64,000 bases of DNA. Source: Halomonas campaniensis. Its GTDB lineage: Bacteria; Pseudomonadota; Gammaproteobacteria; Pseudomonadales; Halomonadaceae. Where the stretch lies: assembly GCF_014193375.1 (NCBI RefSeq), contig NZ_JACHZF010000018.1:32484-96483 (forward strand), read 5' to 3'. Shown piece by piece: positions 7,060 through 15,698 of this stretch (the stretch's first letter is position 1; the number at the start of each line of letters is the position of its first letter). The translations under genes and the position numbers were made by a program. A model generated the notes under the pieces. It was not told the DNA's origin, ran no database searches, and was given only the letters and a program-made list of their open reading frames with translations.

Positions 7060-8610
7060 ATGAGCACGACACAGCGCATTCTTCCCAAGGGCGTCAGCGA
7101 GGCGGACTTCGACACCGCCCTGAGCCGTTTTCGCGAGATTGTCGGGGCCGACAGCGTCCTGACCGAAGGGAGCCAGCTGGCGCCCTACACCAAGATCATG
7201 ATGGCCGGCGACGACCGCGACTACATTCCCTCGGCGGCGGTGATGCCGACCAGCGCCGAGCAGGTCCAGGCGATCGTGCGCACCTGCAACGAGTTCAAGG
7301 TGCCGATCTGGACCATCTCCACCGGCAAGAACCTGGGCTACGGCTCGGCGGCGCCGGGGGAGACCGGCCAGGTGATCCTCGACCTGCACCGCATGAATCG
7401 CATCCTCGAGGTGGATCCGGACTCCTGCACCGCGTTGGTGGAGCCCGGCGTCACCTACCAGCAGCTCTACGACTACATCCAGGAGAAGGGCCACAAGCTG
7501 TGGCTCTCGGTGCCGGCCCCCTCGGCCATCGCCGGCCCGGTGGGTAACACCCTGGATCGCGGCGTGGGCTACACCCCCTATGGCGAGCACTTCATGTTCC
7601 AGTGCGGCATGGAGGTGGTGCTGGCCAACGGCGAGATGATCCGTACCGGGATGGGCGGCATCGAGAACTCGACCTCCTGGCAGGTTTTCAAGTGGGGCTA
7701 TGGCCCCTACCTGGACGGCCTCTTCTCACAGTCCAACTACGGCGTCGTCACCAAGATGGGGCTGTGGCTGATGCCGGAGCCGCCGGCCTATCGCCCCTTC
7801 CTGATCCAGTACCCCGATCCGGAGGATATCGAGGAGATCGTCGAGATCATGCGCCCGCTGCGCATCGCGCAGATCATCCCCAACGCCGTGGTGATCGTGC
7901 ACACCCTGTGGGATGCCGGTACCCACGTGGAGCGCAAGGCCTACTACGACGGCACCGAGTCCATCCCGCGGGAGGCCATCGAGCGCATCAAGCAGGACGA
8001 GGGGATCGGCGAGTGGAACATCTACGCCGCCCTCTACGGCACGCCGGAGCAGATCGAGGTCAACTGGAACATCATCGAGCAGGCCTTCAGCAAGAGCGGC
8101 AAGGCCCAGATCATGTTCGGCGCGGAAGCCGAGAAGCGCGGCGGCGGCTTCGAGTACCGTTCGGCGCTGATGAAGGGTGAGATGAACCTGCAGGAGTTCG
8201 GCCTCTATAACTGGCGCGGGGGCGGCGGCTCCATGTGGTTCGCCCCGGTCTCCCAGGCCAAGGGCAGCGAGACCCGCGACCAGACCGAGCTGGCTCAGCA
8301 GATCCTCGGCAAGTACGGCTTCGACTACGTGGCCGAGTACATCGTCGGCTGGCGCGATATGCACCACGTCATCGACCTGCTCTACAACCGCCAGGACCCG
8401 GAGGAGACCCGGCGCGCCCACGACTGCTTCGCCGAGCTGATCGACGAGTTCGCCAAGCGCGGCTATGGCCTCTACCGTACCAACAACGAGTTCATGGAGC
8501 AGGTGGCCGGCACCTTCGGCGAGCCGCTGCGCGAGGTACACACCACCCTGAAGCGTGCCCTGGACCCCAACGGGATTCTCTCCCCGGGCAAGTCCGGCAT
8601 TCGCCTGTAA
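7060..8610 (+). CDS. pchF: Flavoprotein subunit of p-cresol methylhydroxylase
   Basis: FAD-dependent oxidase of the vanillyl-alcohol oxidase/4-cresol methylhydroxylase family, 516 aa. The PP-loop FAD-binding region is visible (PIWTISTGKNLGYGSA, about 85-100). Tyr383 in FGLYNWRGGGG falls one residue from Tyr384, which holds FAD covalently in the Pseudomonas enzyme. It oxidises the methyl group of p-cresol to 4-hydroxybenzyl alcohol and then 4-hydroxybenzaldehyde, passing electrons to the cytochrome encoded by pchC. The protein itself shows no signal peptide. 4-Ethylphenol or eugenol are alternative substrates, but the downstream aldehyde dehydrogenase and the pobA gene in the window favour p-cresol. 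Confidence 0.88.
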   Translation: MSTTQRILPKGVSEADFDTALSRFREIVGADSVLTEGSQLAPYTKIMMAGDDRDYIPSAAVMPTSAEQVQAIVRTCNEFKVPIWTISTGKNLGYGSAAPGETGQVILDLHRMNRILEVDPDSCTALVEPGVTYQQLYDYIQEKGHKLWLSVPAPSAIAGPVGNTLDRGVGYTPYGEHFMFQCGMEVVLANGEMIRTGMGGIENSTSWQVFKWGYGPYLDGLFSQSNYGVVTKMGLWLMPEPPAYRPFLIQYPDPEDIEEIVEIMRPLRIAQIIPNAVVIVHTLWDAGTHVERKAYYDGTESIPREAIERIKQDEGIGEWNIYAALYGTPEQIEVNWNIIEQAFSKSGKAQIMFGAEAEKRGGGFEYRSALMKGEMNLQEFGLYNWRGGGGSMWFAPVSQAKGSETRDQTELAQQILGKYGFDYVAEYIVGWRDMHHVIDLLYNRQDPEETRRAHDCFAELIDEFAKRGYGLYRTNNEFMEQVAGTFGEPLREVHTTLKRALDPNGILSPGKSGIRL

Positions 8611-8647
8611 CCGTCCGTCGATGAACCGACCGTAAGGAAGAGATCAG

Positions 8648-10114
8648 ATGAGCACTGCATACAGCGACTTTCAGCTTCAGCCCATCGCCGGCGAGTGGCG
8701 CAAGGGCAGCGGCGAGCGCACCGCCCGCGTGACCAGCCCCTACGACGGCAGCGAGCTGCTCGAGATCCAGCTGGCCACTCGGGATGACCTCGACGCCGCC
8801 TTCCTGGCCGCCGAGAAGGCTCAGGCCGCCTGGGCGGCGACCCCGCCGGCCCAGCGCAGCGCCCTGCTGCAGCGCGTTGTGGCGATCTTCGATGCCCGCA
8901 AGGAGGAGATCATCGACTGGCTGATCCGCGAGTCGGGCAGTACCCGACTCAAGGCCAACGTCGAGTGGGGTGCGGCCCGCGGGATCACCCTGGAGGCCGC
9001 CAGCATGCCGGGCCGGGTCCACGGCATGACCCTGGCCTCCAACGTGCCGGGCAAGGAGAACCGCGTCTATCGCAAGCCCCTGGGCGTGGTCGGCGTGATC
9101 AGCCCCTGGAACTTCCCGCTGCACCTCTCCCAGCGCTCCATCGCCCCGGCGCTGGCCCTGGGCAATGCCGTGGTGGTCAAGCCGGCCAGCGACACGCCGG
9201 TCACCGGCGGCCTGCTGCTGGCGAAGATCTTCGAGGAGGCCGGCCTGCCCGAGGGGCTGCTCAGCGTGGTGGTGGGTGCCGGCAGCGAGATCGGCGACGC
9301 CTTCGTCGAGCACCGGGTGCCGCGCCTGATCTCCTTCACCGGCTCCACCCAGGTGGGCCGCGGCATCGGCCGCATCGCCAGCGGCGGCGAGCATATCAAG
9401 AAGGTCTCCCTGGAGCTGGGCGGCAATAGCCCCTTCGTGGTGCTGGACGACGCCGATATCGAGCAGGCGGTGAATGCCGCGGCCATGGGCAAGTTCCTGC
9501 ACCAGGGCCAGATCTGCATGGCGGTCAACCGCATCATCGTGGACGAGAGCCGCTATGACGCCTTCGTCGAGCGCTTCGTGGAGAAGGTCAAGGGGCTCCA
9601 GGTGGGCGACCCCGATGACATGGCCACCGTGGTGGGCCCGGTGATCAACGCCAAGCAGCGCGAGGGGCTGGAGGAGAAGATCGCCACCGCCAAGCGCGAG
9701 GGCGCGACCGTGCTGCTGGAGGGCGAGATCCAGGGTCAGCTGGTGCCGCCCCATGTGTTCGGCGACGTCACCGCGGAGATGGAGATCAGCCGCGAGGAGA
9801 TCTTCGGTCCGCTGGTGGGCATCCAGAAGGCCCGCGACGAGGCCCACGCCCTGGAACTGGCTAACGGCACAGAGTACGGCCTCTCCAGCGCGGTGTTCAG
9901 CGGCGACCTGGCCCGCGGCCTGCGCTTCGCCCAGGGCATCAAGGCGGGCATGACCCACGTCAACGACATGCCGGTCAACGATGAGGCTCACGTGCCCTTC
10001 GGCGGTGAGAAGAACTCCGGCCTGGGCCGCTTCAACGGCGACTGGGCCATCGAGGAGTTCACCACCGACCACTGGATCAGCGTGCAGCACGCGCCGCGTG
10101 GCTATCCCTTCTGA
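8648..10114 (+). CDS. pchA: 4-Hydroxybenzaldehyde dehydrogenase
   Basis: NAD(P)-dependent aldehyde dehydrogenase of 488 aa. The general base is Glu256 (in LELGGNSP) and the catalytic nucleophile is Cys290 (in GQICMA). The NAD-binding PWNFPL block is near residues 156-161. Its place after pchF in the same operon (37-bp gap, AAGGAAG ribosome-binding site) indicates oxidation of 4-hydroxybenzaldehyde to 4-hydroxybenzoate. The sequence resembles benzaldehyde/vanillin dehydrogenases, so related aldehydes may be accepted. Confidence 0.85.
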   Translation: MSTAYSDFQLQPIAGEWRKGSGERTARVTSPYDGSELLEIQLATRDDLDAAFLAAEKAQAAWAATPPAQRSALLQRVVAIFDARKEEIIDWLIRESGSTRLKANVEWGAARGITLEAASMPGRVHGMTLASNVPGKENRVYRKPLGVVGVISPWNFPLHLSQRSIAPALALGNAVVVKPASDTPVTGGLLLAKIFEEAGLPEGLLSVVVGAGSEIGDAFVEHRVPRLISFTGSTQVGRGIGRIASGGEHIKKVSLELGGNSPFVVLDDADIEQAVNAAAMGKFLHQGQICMAVNRIIVDESRYDAFVERFVEKVKGLQVGDPDDMATVVGPVINAKQREGLEEKIATAKREGATVLLEGEIQGQLVPPHVFGDVTAEMEISREEIFGPLVGIQKARDEAHALELANGTEYGLSSAVFSGDLARGLRFAQGIKAGMTHVNDMPVNDEAHVPFGGEKNSGLGRFNGDWAIEEFTTDHWISVQHAPRGYPF

Positions 10115-10125
10115 GACCGCGTGCA

Positions 10126-10153
10126 CCGGGCCACCTCGGGGTGGCCCGGCTTT
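10126..10153 (+). terminator. Intercistronic hairpin pchA / alcohol dehydrogenase
   Basis: CCGGGCCACC (10126-10135) pairs perfectly with GGTGGCCCGG (10140-10149), TCGG loop, then CTTT. It may attenuate transcription into the alcohol dehydrogenase gene or stabilise the upstream mRNA. Confidence 0.6.
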
Positions 10154-10180
10154 CGAATCATCAAGGCGAGGAGACTATCC

Positions 10181-11272
10181 ATGCAGATCAAGGCAGCTGT
10201 GACCCAGGCGCTGGGGCATGACTTCGAATGGCAGGCGGTCGAGCTGGCCGAGCCCGCCCTGGGCGAGATTCGCGTGCGCATCGTGGCCACGGGCGTCTGC
10301 CATACTGATGCGGTGGCCCGGGATCTGGGCATCGCGCCCTTCCCCATCGTGCTGGGCCACGAGGGGGCCGGCGTGGTGGAGGCACTCGGCGAGGGGGTGA
10401 CCGGGCTCGAGGTGGGCGACCACGTGGTGCTGTCGTTTGGCCACTGTGGCGGCTGCGGCCACTGCCTGACCGGCCACCCCACCGTCTGCGATACCTTCAA
10501 CGCGCTCAACTTCGGCGGCGCCATGGATGACGGCAGCCACCGCCTGGCACGGGACGGCGAGGCGCTGGCCACCTTCTTCGGCCAGTCGTCGTTTGCCACC
10601 CATGCCGTGGTCAGCGCCCGCAACGCGGTCAAGGTCGACCCGGAGGTGGACCTGGCGCTGCTGGGCCCGCTGGGCTGCGGCATCCAGACCGGCGCCGGCA
10701 CCGTGCTCAACCGGCTCAAGCCCGAGTTCGGGTCGAGCCTGGTGGTCTATGGCTGCGGGGCCGTAGGGCTCTCCGCCATCATGGCGGCCCGCATTGCCGG
10801 CTGCCGGCACATCATTGCGGTGGACGTTCACGACAGCCGTCTCGAGCTGGCCCGTGAGCTGGGTGCTACCCATGCGATCAACGGCCAGCAGGAAGACACC
10901 ATCGAGCGGGTGCGTGAGATCACCGGTGGCGGCAGCCAGTTCGCCGTCGAGACCACCGGGGTGCCGGTGGTGGTGCGCCAGTCGCTGCAGGCGCTCAAGC
11001 CGCTGGGCGTCTCGGCCATCGTCGGCGTCACCCCCGAGGTGACCCTGGACGTGCACCACGACCTGATGGCCGAGGGCAAGTCGATGATCGGGGTGATCGA
11101 GGGCGACTCCGTGCCGCGGGTCTTCATCCCGCAGCTGGTGGCCTACTTCAAGGAGGGGCGCTTCCCCTTCGATCGGCTGGTGAAGTTCTACGCCCCCGAG
11201 CAGATCAACGAGGCCTTCGAGGACTCGAAGAACGGCACCACCGTCAAGCCGGTGCTGAAGATCGCCGACTGA
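10181..11272 (+). CDS. Zinc-dependent aryl-alcohol dehydrogenase
   Basis: Class III-type zinc alcohol dehydrogenase of 363 aa, close in pattern to benzyl alcohol dehydrogenase XylB. The catalytic-zinc GVCHTD has Cys40, the second-shell GHEGAG motif follows, and the structural-zinc cysteines are in HCGGCGHC with a fourth Cys in PTVCD. The NAD-binding YGCGAVGLS segment is near residues 190-198. ATG 10181 has a GGCGAGGAG ribosome-binding site; upstream in-frame codons fall in the hairpin. Following pchA, it probably oxidises 4-hydroxybenzyl alcohol released by the methylhydroxylase to the aldehyde. Confidence 0.85.
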   Translation: MQIKAAVTQALGHDFEWQAVELAEPALGEIRVRIVATGVCHTDAVARDLGIAPFPIVLGHEGAGVVEALGEGVTGLEVGDHVVLSFGHCGGCGHCLTGHPTVCDTFNALNFGGAMDDGSHRLARDGEALATFFGQSSFATHAVVSARNAVKVDPEVDLALLGPLGCGIQTGAGTVLNRLKPEFGSSLVVYGCGAVGLSAIMAARIAGCRHIIAVDVHDSRLELARELGATHAINGQQEDTIERVREITGGGSQFAVETTGVPVVVRQSLQALKPLGVSAIVGVTPEVTLDVHHDLMAEGKSMIGVIEGDSVPRVFIPQLVAYFKEGRFPFDRLVKFYAPEQINEAFEDSKNGTTVKPVLKIAD

Positions 11273-11293
11273 CCCTGCTTATGCGGCCATCAC

Positions 11294-11328
11294 GAGGGGG
11301 CATCTGCCAGGGCAGGTGCCCCCTCTTT
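11294..11328. terminator. Bidirectional terminator after the p-cresol operon
   Basis: GAGGGGGCATCTGCC (11294-11308) pairs with GGCAGGTGCCCCCTC (11311-11325) with one wobble pair, followed by TTTCT. It separates the operon from the convergent LysR remnant. Confidence 0.75.
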
Positions 11329-12030
11329 CTATTCGGCGAACATCGCGAAGAGCAGGCCGCGCAGCCAGCGGTTGCCGGCGTCGCGGTGGTAGCGGCGGTG
11401 CCAGAAGAGGTTGATGGGGATCTCGGGAAAGGGCAGGGGGTGCTCGCGCACCGCCAGGCCGAAGCGTCTCCGGGTCGCCTCGGCGAACTTGTCGGTCACC
11501 GTCACCACCAGGTCGCTCTCGCTGATGATGTAGGGCACGGCGGCGAAGTGGGGCAGCTGCAGGCGGACCGGGCGGTCGATGCCCGCCCGGGCGAGCTGCT
11601 CCTCGACGATGCCGTGCCCGGTGGCCTTCGCCACCACCACCGCGTGGGTGGCCGCCATGAAGGCCTCCATGCTGAAGTCGCCCGCCGCCAGCGGGTGGCC
11701 CGCCCGCATCAGGCAGACATAGCGCTGCACGAAGAGCCGCTACTGGTAGAAGCCTGCCCCCAGCTGGGGGATCAGGCCAACGGCCAGGTCGATCCGCCCC
11801 TCCTCCATCTCCCGTTTCAGGTCCTCCCGATGGCTGCGCACCGTGCTGAGCCGGATGCCGGGCGCCTCCCTGGCCAGGTGCTCGAGCAGCCGCGGCAGGA
11901 AGACGATCTCGCCGATATCGGTCATCGCCAGTTGGAAGGTGCGCTCGCTGCTGGCCGGTTCGAAGTCATCGCGCAGGTTGAGGGTCTCATGCAGCCGGCC
12001 CAGCGCCTCGGCGATGCCGGGATGATGCTG
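11329..12030 (-). pseudogene. LysR-type regulator, truncated and interrupted
   Basis: Only the effector-binding part of a LysR regulator remains. Read on the minus strand from about 12030 it gives IAEALGRLHETLNLRDDF, then FQLAMTDIGEIVFLPRLLEH, and ends AMFAE. The N-terminal DNA-binding helix-turn-helix is absent: just upstream the sequence switches to IS21 transposase remnant. In addition an in-frame TAG (11742-11740) breaks FYQ-stop-RLFVQRYVCLMRAGHP; a single base change from CAG explains it. The gene is convergent with the p-cresol operon and may once have regulated a neighbouring aromatic pathway. Confidence 0.85.
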
Positions 12031-12040
12031 ATCCGCCCGC

Positions 12041-12297
12041 GGCGTCGGCGAGGCGGCGTTGGAGACGCGGCTGTTTCAGGCCAAGACACCGCCGCTGCGA
12101 TTCACGGCACCGGGCTACTTCCAGGTCCACCAGGCGCTCAAGCGCAGGGCGTGACCCTGTAACTGGTGTGGGCGGAGCACGACGAGGTTCACGGCGACAA
12201 GGCCTACCGGTACAGCCAGTTCTGCCAGCACTATCGGACGTGGCGAAAGCGGCACAGCATGCGACAAGTCCAGAGGGCCGGTGAGAACACGAGCTAT
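12041..12297 (+). pseudogene. IS21-family istA remnant
   Basis: Fragments in two frames match the middle of an IstA transposase: AALETRLFQAKTPPLRF and VHQALKRR, then after a frameshift (about 12145) and a stop (12160-12162) LVWAEHDEVHGDKAYRYSQF, HYRTWRKRHSMRQVQRAGE. No catalytic D-D-E core is left. It abuts the truncated LysR gene on the left and an IS256-type element on the right. It differs in sequence from the fuller IS21 copy at 27372-29866. Confidence 0.75.
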
Positions 12298-13666
12298 GGT
12301 GATTTCTGGTGTACGGGAGGGGGTAGGAAGGGTGGCGTATCCTGTTGATTGATCACGACCAAGATCTCAATCAACACGAGTGGATACGCCATGACCGATT
12401 CTACCCTCCGGGCTCTTTCACAACCAGAACCCCAGGTCGCTGACCCGCTGCACGAGCTGCTGCGCCAAGGCGCCCGTGACCTGATCGCCAAGGCCGTCGA
12501 GGCCGAACTGGCCACCTTCTTGGCACAGTACGCCGACCAACGGCTTGATGATGGGCGCCAAGCCGTGGTCCGCAATGGCTACCTGCCAGAGCGCACCGTC
12601 CAGACCGGGATCGGGGATGTCAGCGTGCAGGTGCCCAAGGTGCGCGACCGCAGCGGCGGTGGCGTTCGGTTCAACAGCAGCCTGCTGCCGCCCTACCTGA
12701 AGCGGGCCCGCAGCATCGAGGAGCTGATCCCCTGGCTCTACCTGAAGGGGATCTCCACCGGCGACTATCAGGAGGCCCTGGCGGCGCTGCTGGGCGACCA
12801 GGCCAAGGGGTTGTCAGCCAACACGGTGCCACGGCTCAAGAAGCAGTGGGAAGACGAGCATGCCGAGTGGCAGAAGCGGGACCTTGCCGACAAACGCTAC
12901 GTCTACTGGTGGGCCGACGGCGTGTACAGCAACATCCGCATGGGCGACCGCCTGTGCCTGCTGGTGATCATCGGCGTCACCGAGCAGGGCCGCAAGGAGC
13001 TGGCGGCTGTCGAGGACGGCTTCCGCGAGTCGGCAGCCAGCTGGGAGACCCTGCTGACAGGTCTGCGAGAGCGTGGCTTGACCCAGGCTCTCAAGCTGGC
13101 AGTAGGCGACGGTGCCATGGGGTTCTGGGCGGCGCTGAGCAAGATTTACCCGGCAACCGATCATCAGCGCTGCTGGGTCCACAAGACGGCTAACATGCTG
13201 AACAAGCTGCCGAAATCTGTTCAGCCGAAGGTCAAGGCTGACTTCCATGAAATCTGGATGGCCGAGACCCGCGACGGGGCGCACAAGGCTTTTGATCGCA
13301 CGGTGAAACGTTTCGAGGCCAAGTACCCCAAGGCGATGGCGTGCCTGGCCAAGGATCGGGACGAGCTGCTGGCGTTTTACGACTACCCGGCAGAGCACTG
13401 GGTGCATATCCGCACCACCAACCCGATCGAGTCGACCTTCGCCACGGTCCGGCTGAGGACCAAGCGGAGCCGGAACTGCGGCTCCCGAGCGACGACCCTG
13501 GCGATGGTCTTCAAGCTGCTCCAGAGCGCCCAAAAGCGATGGAGGAGGATCAAGCACTTCCAGAAGCTGGAACTGGTCGTCAGCAACGTCAAGTTCCAGG
13601 ACGGGGAGCAAGTAGTTGATCAATCAGACAGGAGTGCGGCCTGATCGCCATCCACCAGATTTGGCG
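12298..13666 (+). mobile_element. IS256-family insertion sequence
   Basis: Element of about 1.37 kb around one transposase gene. The ends are approximate: TCTGGTG at 12305-12311 and its inverse CACCAGA at 13653-13659 lie 7 nt inside the proposed termini. Inner inverted repeats CCTGTTGATTGATCA (12341-12355) and TGATCAATCAGACAGG (13617-13632) differ by a 1-nt gap. No matching target duplication was found, and the left flank (istA remnant) does not resume on the right, so the site has been rearranged since insertion. Confidence 0.65.
12391..13644 (+). CDS. IS256-family transposase
   Basis: Mutator/IS256-type DDE transposase of 417 aa, apparently intact. The catalytic residues appear as Asp176 (WWADGVYS), Asp240 (VGDGAMGF) and Glu347 ([12 protein letters not shown]). 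The family block [19 protein letters not shown] is also present. ATG 12391 ([11 protein letters not shown]) is chosen; the longer frame to 12349 starts in the terminal repeat region. Full length for the family, so it may still be active. Confidence 0.92.
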   Translation: MTDSTLRALSQPEPQVADPLHELLRQGARDLIAKAVEAELATFLAQYADQRLDDGRQAVVRNGYLPERTVQTGIGDVSVQVPKVRDRSGGGVRFNSSLLPPYLKRARSIEELIPWLYLKGISTGDYQEALAALLGDQAKGLSANTVPRLKKQWEDEHAEWQKRDLADKRYVYWWADGVYSNIRMGDRLCLLVIIGVTEQGRKELAAVEDGFRESAASWETLLTGLRERGLTQALKLAVGDGAMGFWAALSKIYPATDHQRCWVHKTANMLNKLPKSVQPKVKADFHEIWMAETRDGAHKAFDRTVKRFEAKYPKAMACLAKDRDELLAFYDYPAEHWVHIRTTNPIESTFATVRLRTKRSRNCGSRATTLAMVFKLLQSAQKRWRRIKHFQKLELVVSNVKFQDGEQVVDQSDRSAA

Positions 13667-13682
13667 ATAACTCCCGAAAAAG

Positions 13683-14122
13683 CCGGTACGGTTCAATCAT
13701 TCGCGGGTGGCCTTCAGCAGCTTTCACCCGGACGAAACGGGCTGGAACGCTTGCCTGGCCCTGCTCCAGGCCGTGCGTTATTACGCCAGCCTGGGTGTCC
13801 GCTTTACCCGGGTGCTCACCGACAACGGTGCCTGCTACCGCTCCCGGCGCTTGCAGCGCCTGTGCCGGCGGCTGAGGCTGAAACACCGTCGGACCAAGCC
13901 ATAAGTCCACGCACCAATGGCAAGGCAGAGCGGTTCATCCAGACGGCGCTACGTGAGTGGGCCTACGCTCGCTCCTACGGCAGCTCGGAAGAACGCGGCA
14001 GGCACCTGCCTGCCTGGCTTCATCAGTACAACTGGAATCGGCCGCATGCCAGCCTGGACTATCACCCTCCGGTTAGCCGGCTGGGCCTTTCCGTGAACAA
14101 CCTGATGGGTTTACACAGCTAG
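13683..14122 (+). pseudogene. IS481-family transposase remnant, frameshifted
   Basis: C-terminal half of an rve-type transposase. The first frame reads VAFSSFHPDETGWNACLALL and RVLTDNGACYRSR, stopping at RTKP (about 13902). A one-base loss moves the frame, and PRTNGKAERFIQTALREWAY, LHQYNWNRPHASLDYHPPVS and LGLSVNNLMGLHS follow to the stop at 14122. The N-terminal third is missing. The element marks the left edge of the phthalate island. Confidence 0.85.
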
Positions 14123-14191
14123 GTGCAGCTGGAGGGAGGGGCTACGTCAGCATCGCGGTGTCCGATCCACGAGGATGCGACTTTAGTCTGT

Positions 14192-14219
14192 TTGACATGG
14201 CCGATCGAGGCGCTATGGT
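14192..14219 (+). promoter_or_regulatory. Sigma-70 promoter of the phthalate oxygenase operon
   Basis: TTGACA (14192-14197) and TATGGT (14214-14219) are 16 bp apart. The predicted start of transcription, near 14226, lies at the edge of the palindrome 14228-14247, so a bound repressor would block initiation or escape. Confidence 0.6.
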
Positions 14220-14227
14220 TAGGCATA

Positions 14228-14247
14228 GAAGTTAGATATCTAAGTTT
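14228..14247. promoter_or_regulatory. Phthalate operator, copy A
   Basis: GAAGTTAGATATCTAAGTTT contains the perfect 12-bp palindrome TTAGATATCTAA (14232-14243). It shares 14 of 20 aligned bases with copy B (25281-25300) and 14 of 20 with copy C (25629-25648). It sits just after the proposed promoter and 55 bp before the oxygenase gene. The MarR protein encoded at 22509-22994 is the inferred ligand. Confidence 0.6.
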
Positions 14248-14302
14248 ATCGGCGAGAGCTGCTCATATAGCTCACTACCCCTTGAAACGGAGACCGTGCC
14301 TT

Positions 14303-15616
14303 ATGCTGACACAAGAAGAGAACGACCTGCTGTGCCGTGTTGAAGGTGATGCGCCCATGGGGCAGATTATGCGTCGTCACTGGCTGCCCGCTTGCCTATC
14401 CGAGGAAATCGAGGAGCCGGACGGTGATCCGGTGCGGGTTCGGCTGCTCGGTGAGGATCTGGTGGCTTTCCGCGATACCGAAGGGCGCGTAGGGGTGCTG
14501 GACGAGATGTGCCCGCATCGGCGCGCGTCGTTGGTGCTGGGTCGTAACGAGGAGTGTGGACTGCGCTGCTTATACCATGGCTGGAAGATGGATGTCGAGG
14601 GCAATGTCCTGGAGATGGCTTCCGAACCACCCGAATCGAAGATGACCGAGAAGGTCAAGCACAAGGCGTACCCCACCCATGAGGCGGCCGGTTTTGTCTG
14701 GGTCTATATGGGGCCTCCCGAGGAGCAGCCGGAGTTCATGCCGCCAGTGTTCCAGCCGACGCCGGAAACCAAGGTGTCCATCTCTAAGGTGATTGTCGAT
14801 TGCAACTGGGCCCAGATCCTCGAGGGCGCCATCGACTCGGCCCACTCCTCGAGCCTGCATTCCACCGACATGGTGCCGGCCCGCAAGGATGGTGCCGAGG
14901 CCACCGACAAGCTCTGGCTACGCCCGTCCACGGACAAGGCACCGCGTCTGCAGGTGCAGCCCACGCCGTTCGGTTTTCGCTATGCCGCGATACGTCGTCC
15001 GATCAAGGACGCCAAGACGCATGATTACGTGCGCACCACGCTGTTCATAGCCCCCTACACCGTGCAGATTCCACCCAACAACCTCTACGATATCGCGATC
15101 CTGCACGTGCCGATCGATGACACCCATACAGCGTTCCACTTCATCGCATGGGGCGACGCGAGTACCACGCCTGATACAGAGTCCTGGCGTAAGTTCCTCG
15201 GCACGCAGATCGGGATCGATGTCGACGAGCACTTCCGCAAGTTCCGCACCCGCGAAAACAACTACTGGCAGGATCGCCGCATCATGCAACTCGGTACAAG
15301 TTTCACCGGGATCAAGGGCATCCCCAATCAGGACATCGCGATGTGGGAAACCATGGGCCCGATTGCCGATCGTACCCATGATCGTCTCGGTGCGAGTGAC
15401 CTGGCGATCGTCGAATTCCGTCGCCAGATGGTGCAGGCTGCCAAGACCATGCAGCAAGGAGGGCCAGCCATTGGCACTAAGGAGCCGCGGATTCCGCATT
15501 ACAAGCTCAAGTCCTTCCAGGGTATCGTCCCCAAAGAAGAGGATTGGCGTCAATTGGGTACCGCTCCGGAAGAGGCGGAGCTGTATGACGGCGAGCCGCA
15601 CCACTACTACCGTTAG
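14303..15616 (+). CDS. ophA2: Phthalate 4,5-dioxygenase oxygenase subunit
   Basis: Rieske non-heme iron oxygenase of 437 aa, closely following the Pht3/OphA2 pattern. The Rieske ligands are Cys70-His72 (CPHR) and Cys89-His92 (CLYH). The mononuclear iron histidines are His181 and His186 in GAIDSAHSSSLHS. It adds O2 to phthalate to give cis-4,5-dihydro-4,5-dihydroxyphthalate, with electrons from the reductase encoded at 24270-25247. ATG 14303 has a GGAGA ribosome-binding site 9 nt upstream; the open frame to 14123 runs through the promoter and is ignored. First gene of the plus-strand phthalate operon. Also known as pht3. Confidence 0.92.
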   Translation: MLTQEENDLLCRVEGDAPMGQIMRRHWLPACLSEEIEEPDGDPVRVRLLGEDLVAFRDTEGRVGVLDEMCPHRRASLVLGRNEECGLRCLYHGWKMDVEGNVLEMASEPPESKMTEKVKHKAYPTHEAAGFVWVYMGPPEEQPEFMPPVFQPTPETKVSISKVIVDCNWAQILEGAIDSAHSSSLHSTDMVPARKDGAEATDKLWLRPSTDKAPRLQVQPTPFGFRYAAIRRPIKDAKTHDYVRTTLFIAPYTVQIPPNNLYDIAILHVPIDDTHTAFHFIAWGDASTTPDTESWRKFLGTQIGIDVDEHFRKFRTRENNYWQDRRIMQLGTSFTGIKGIPNQDIAMWETMGPIADRTHDRLGASDLAIVEFRRQMVQAAKTMQQGGPAIGTKEPRIPHYKLKSFQGIVPKEEDWRQLGTAPEEAELYDGEPHHYYR

Positions 15617-15698
15617 GAAATAGATACGCTGAGCCAAGGAGCAACCCCATTCATGTTGCTGAACGTTCCGAATCACGGATAACAAAGTAGGAGCCCTG

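Noticed and set aside
8492..10126. Very long antisense open frame opposite pchA, and similar ones at 33754-35346, 36121-37950, 42793-44211, 51575-52990 and 60865-62610
   Set aside because: Each lies entirely opposite a well-identified gene and has a low-complexity composition rich in His, Gly, Gln, Asp and Ala, as expected for the complement of GC-rich codons. None has a recognisable domain.
13616..13700. Start of a separate gene at 13616 overlapping the IS256 transposase end
   Set aside because: The frame only becomes meaningful after about 13902, where it is the shifted C-terminal half of the IS481 transposase remnant.
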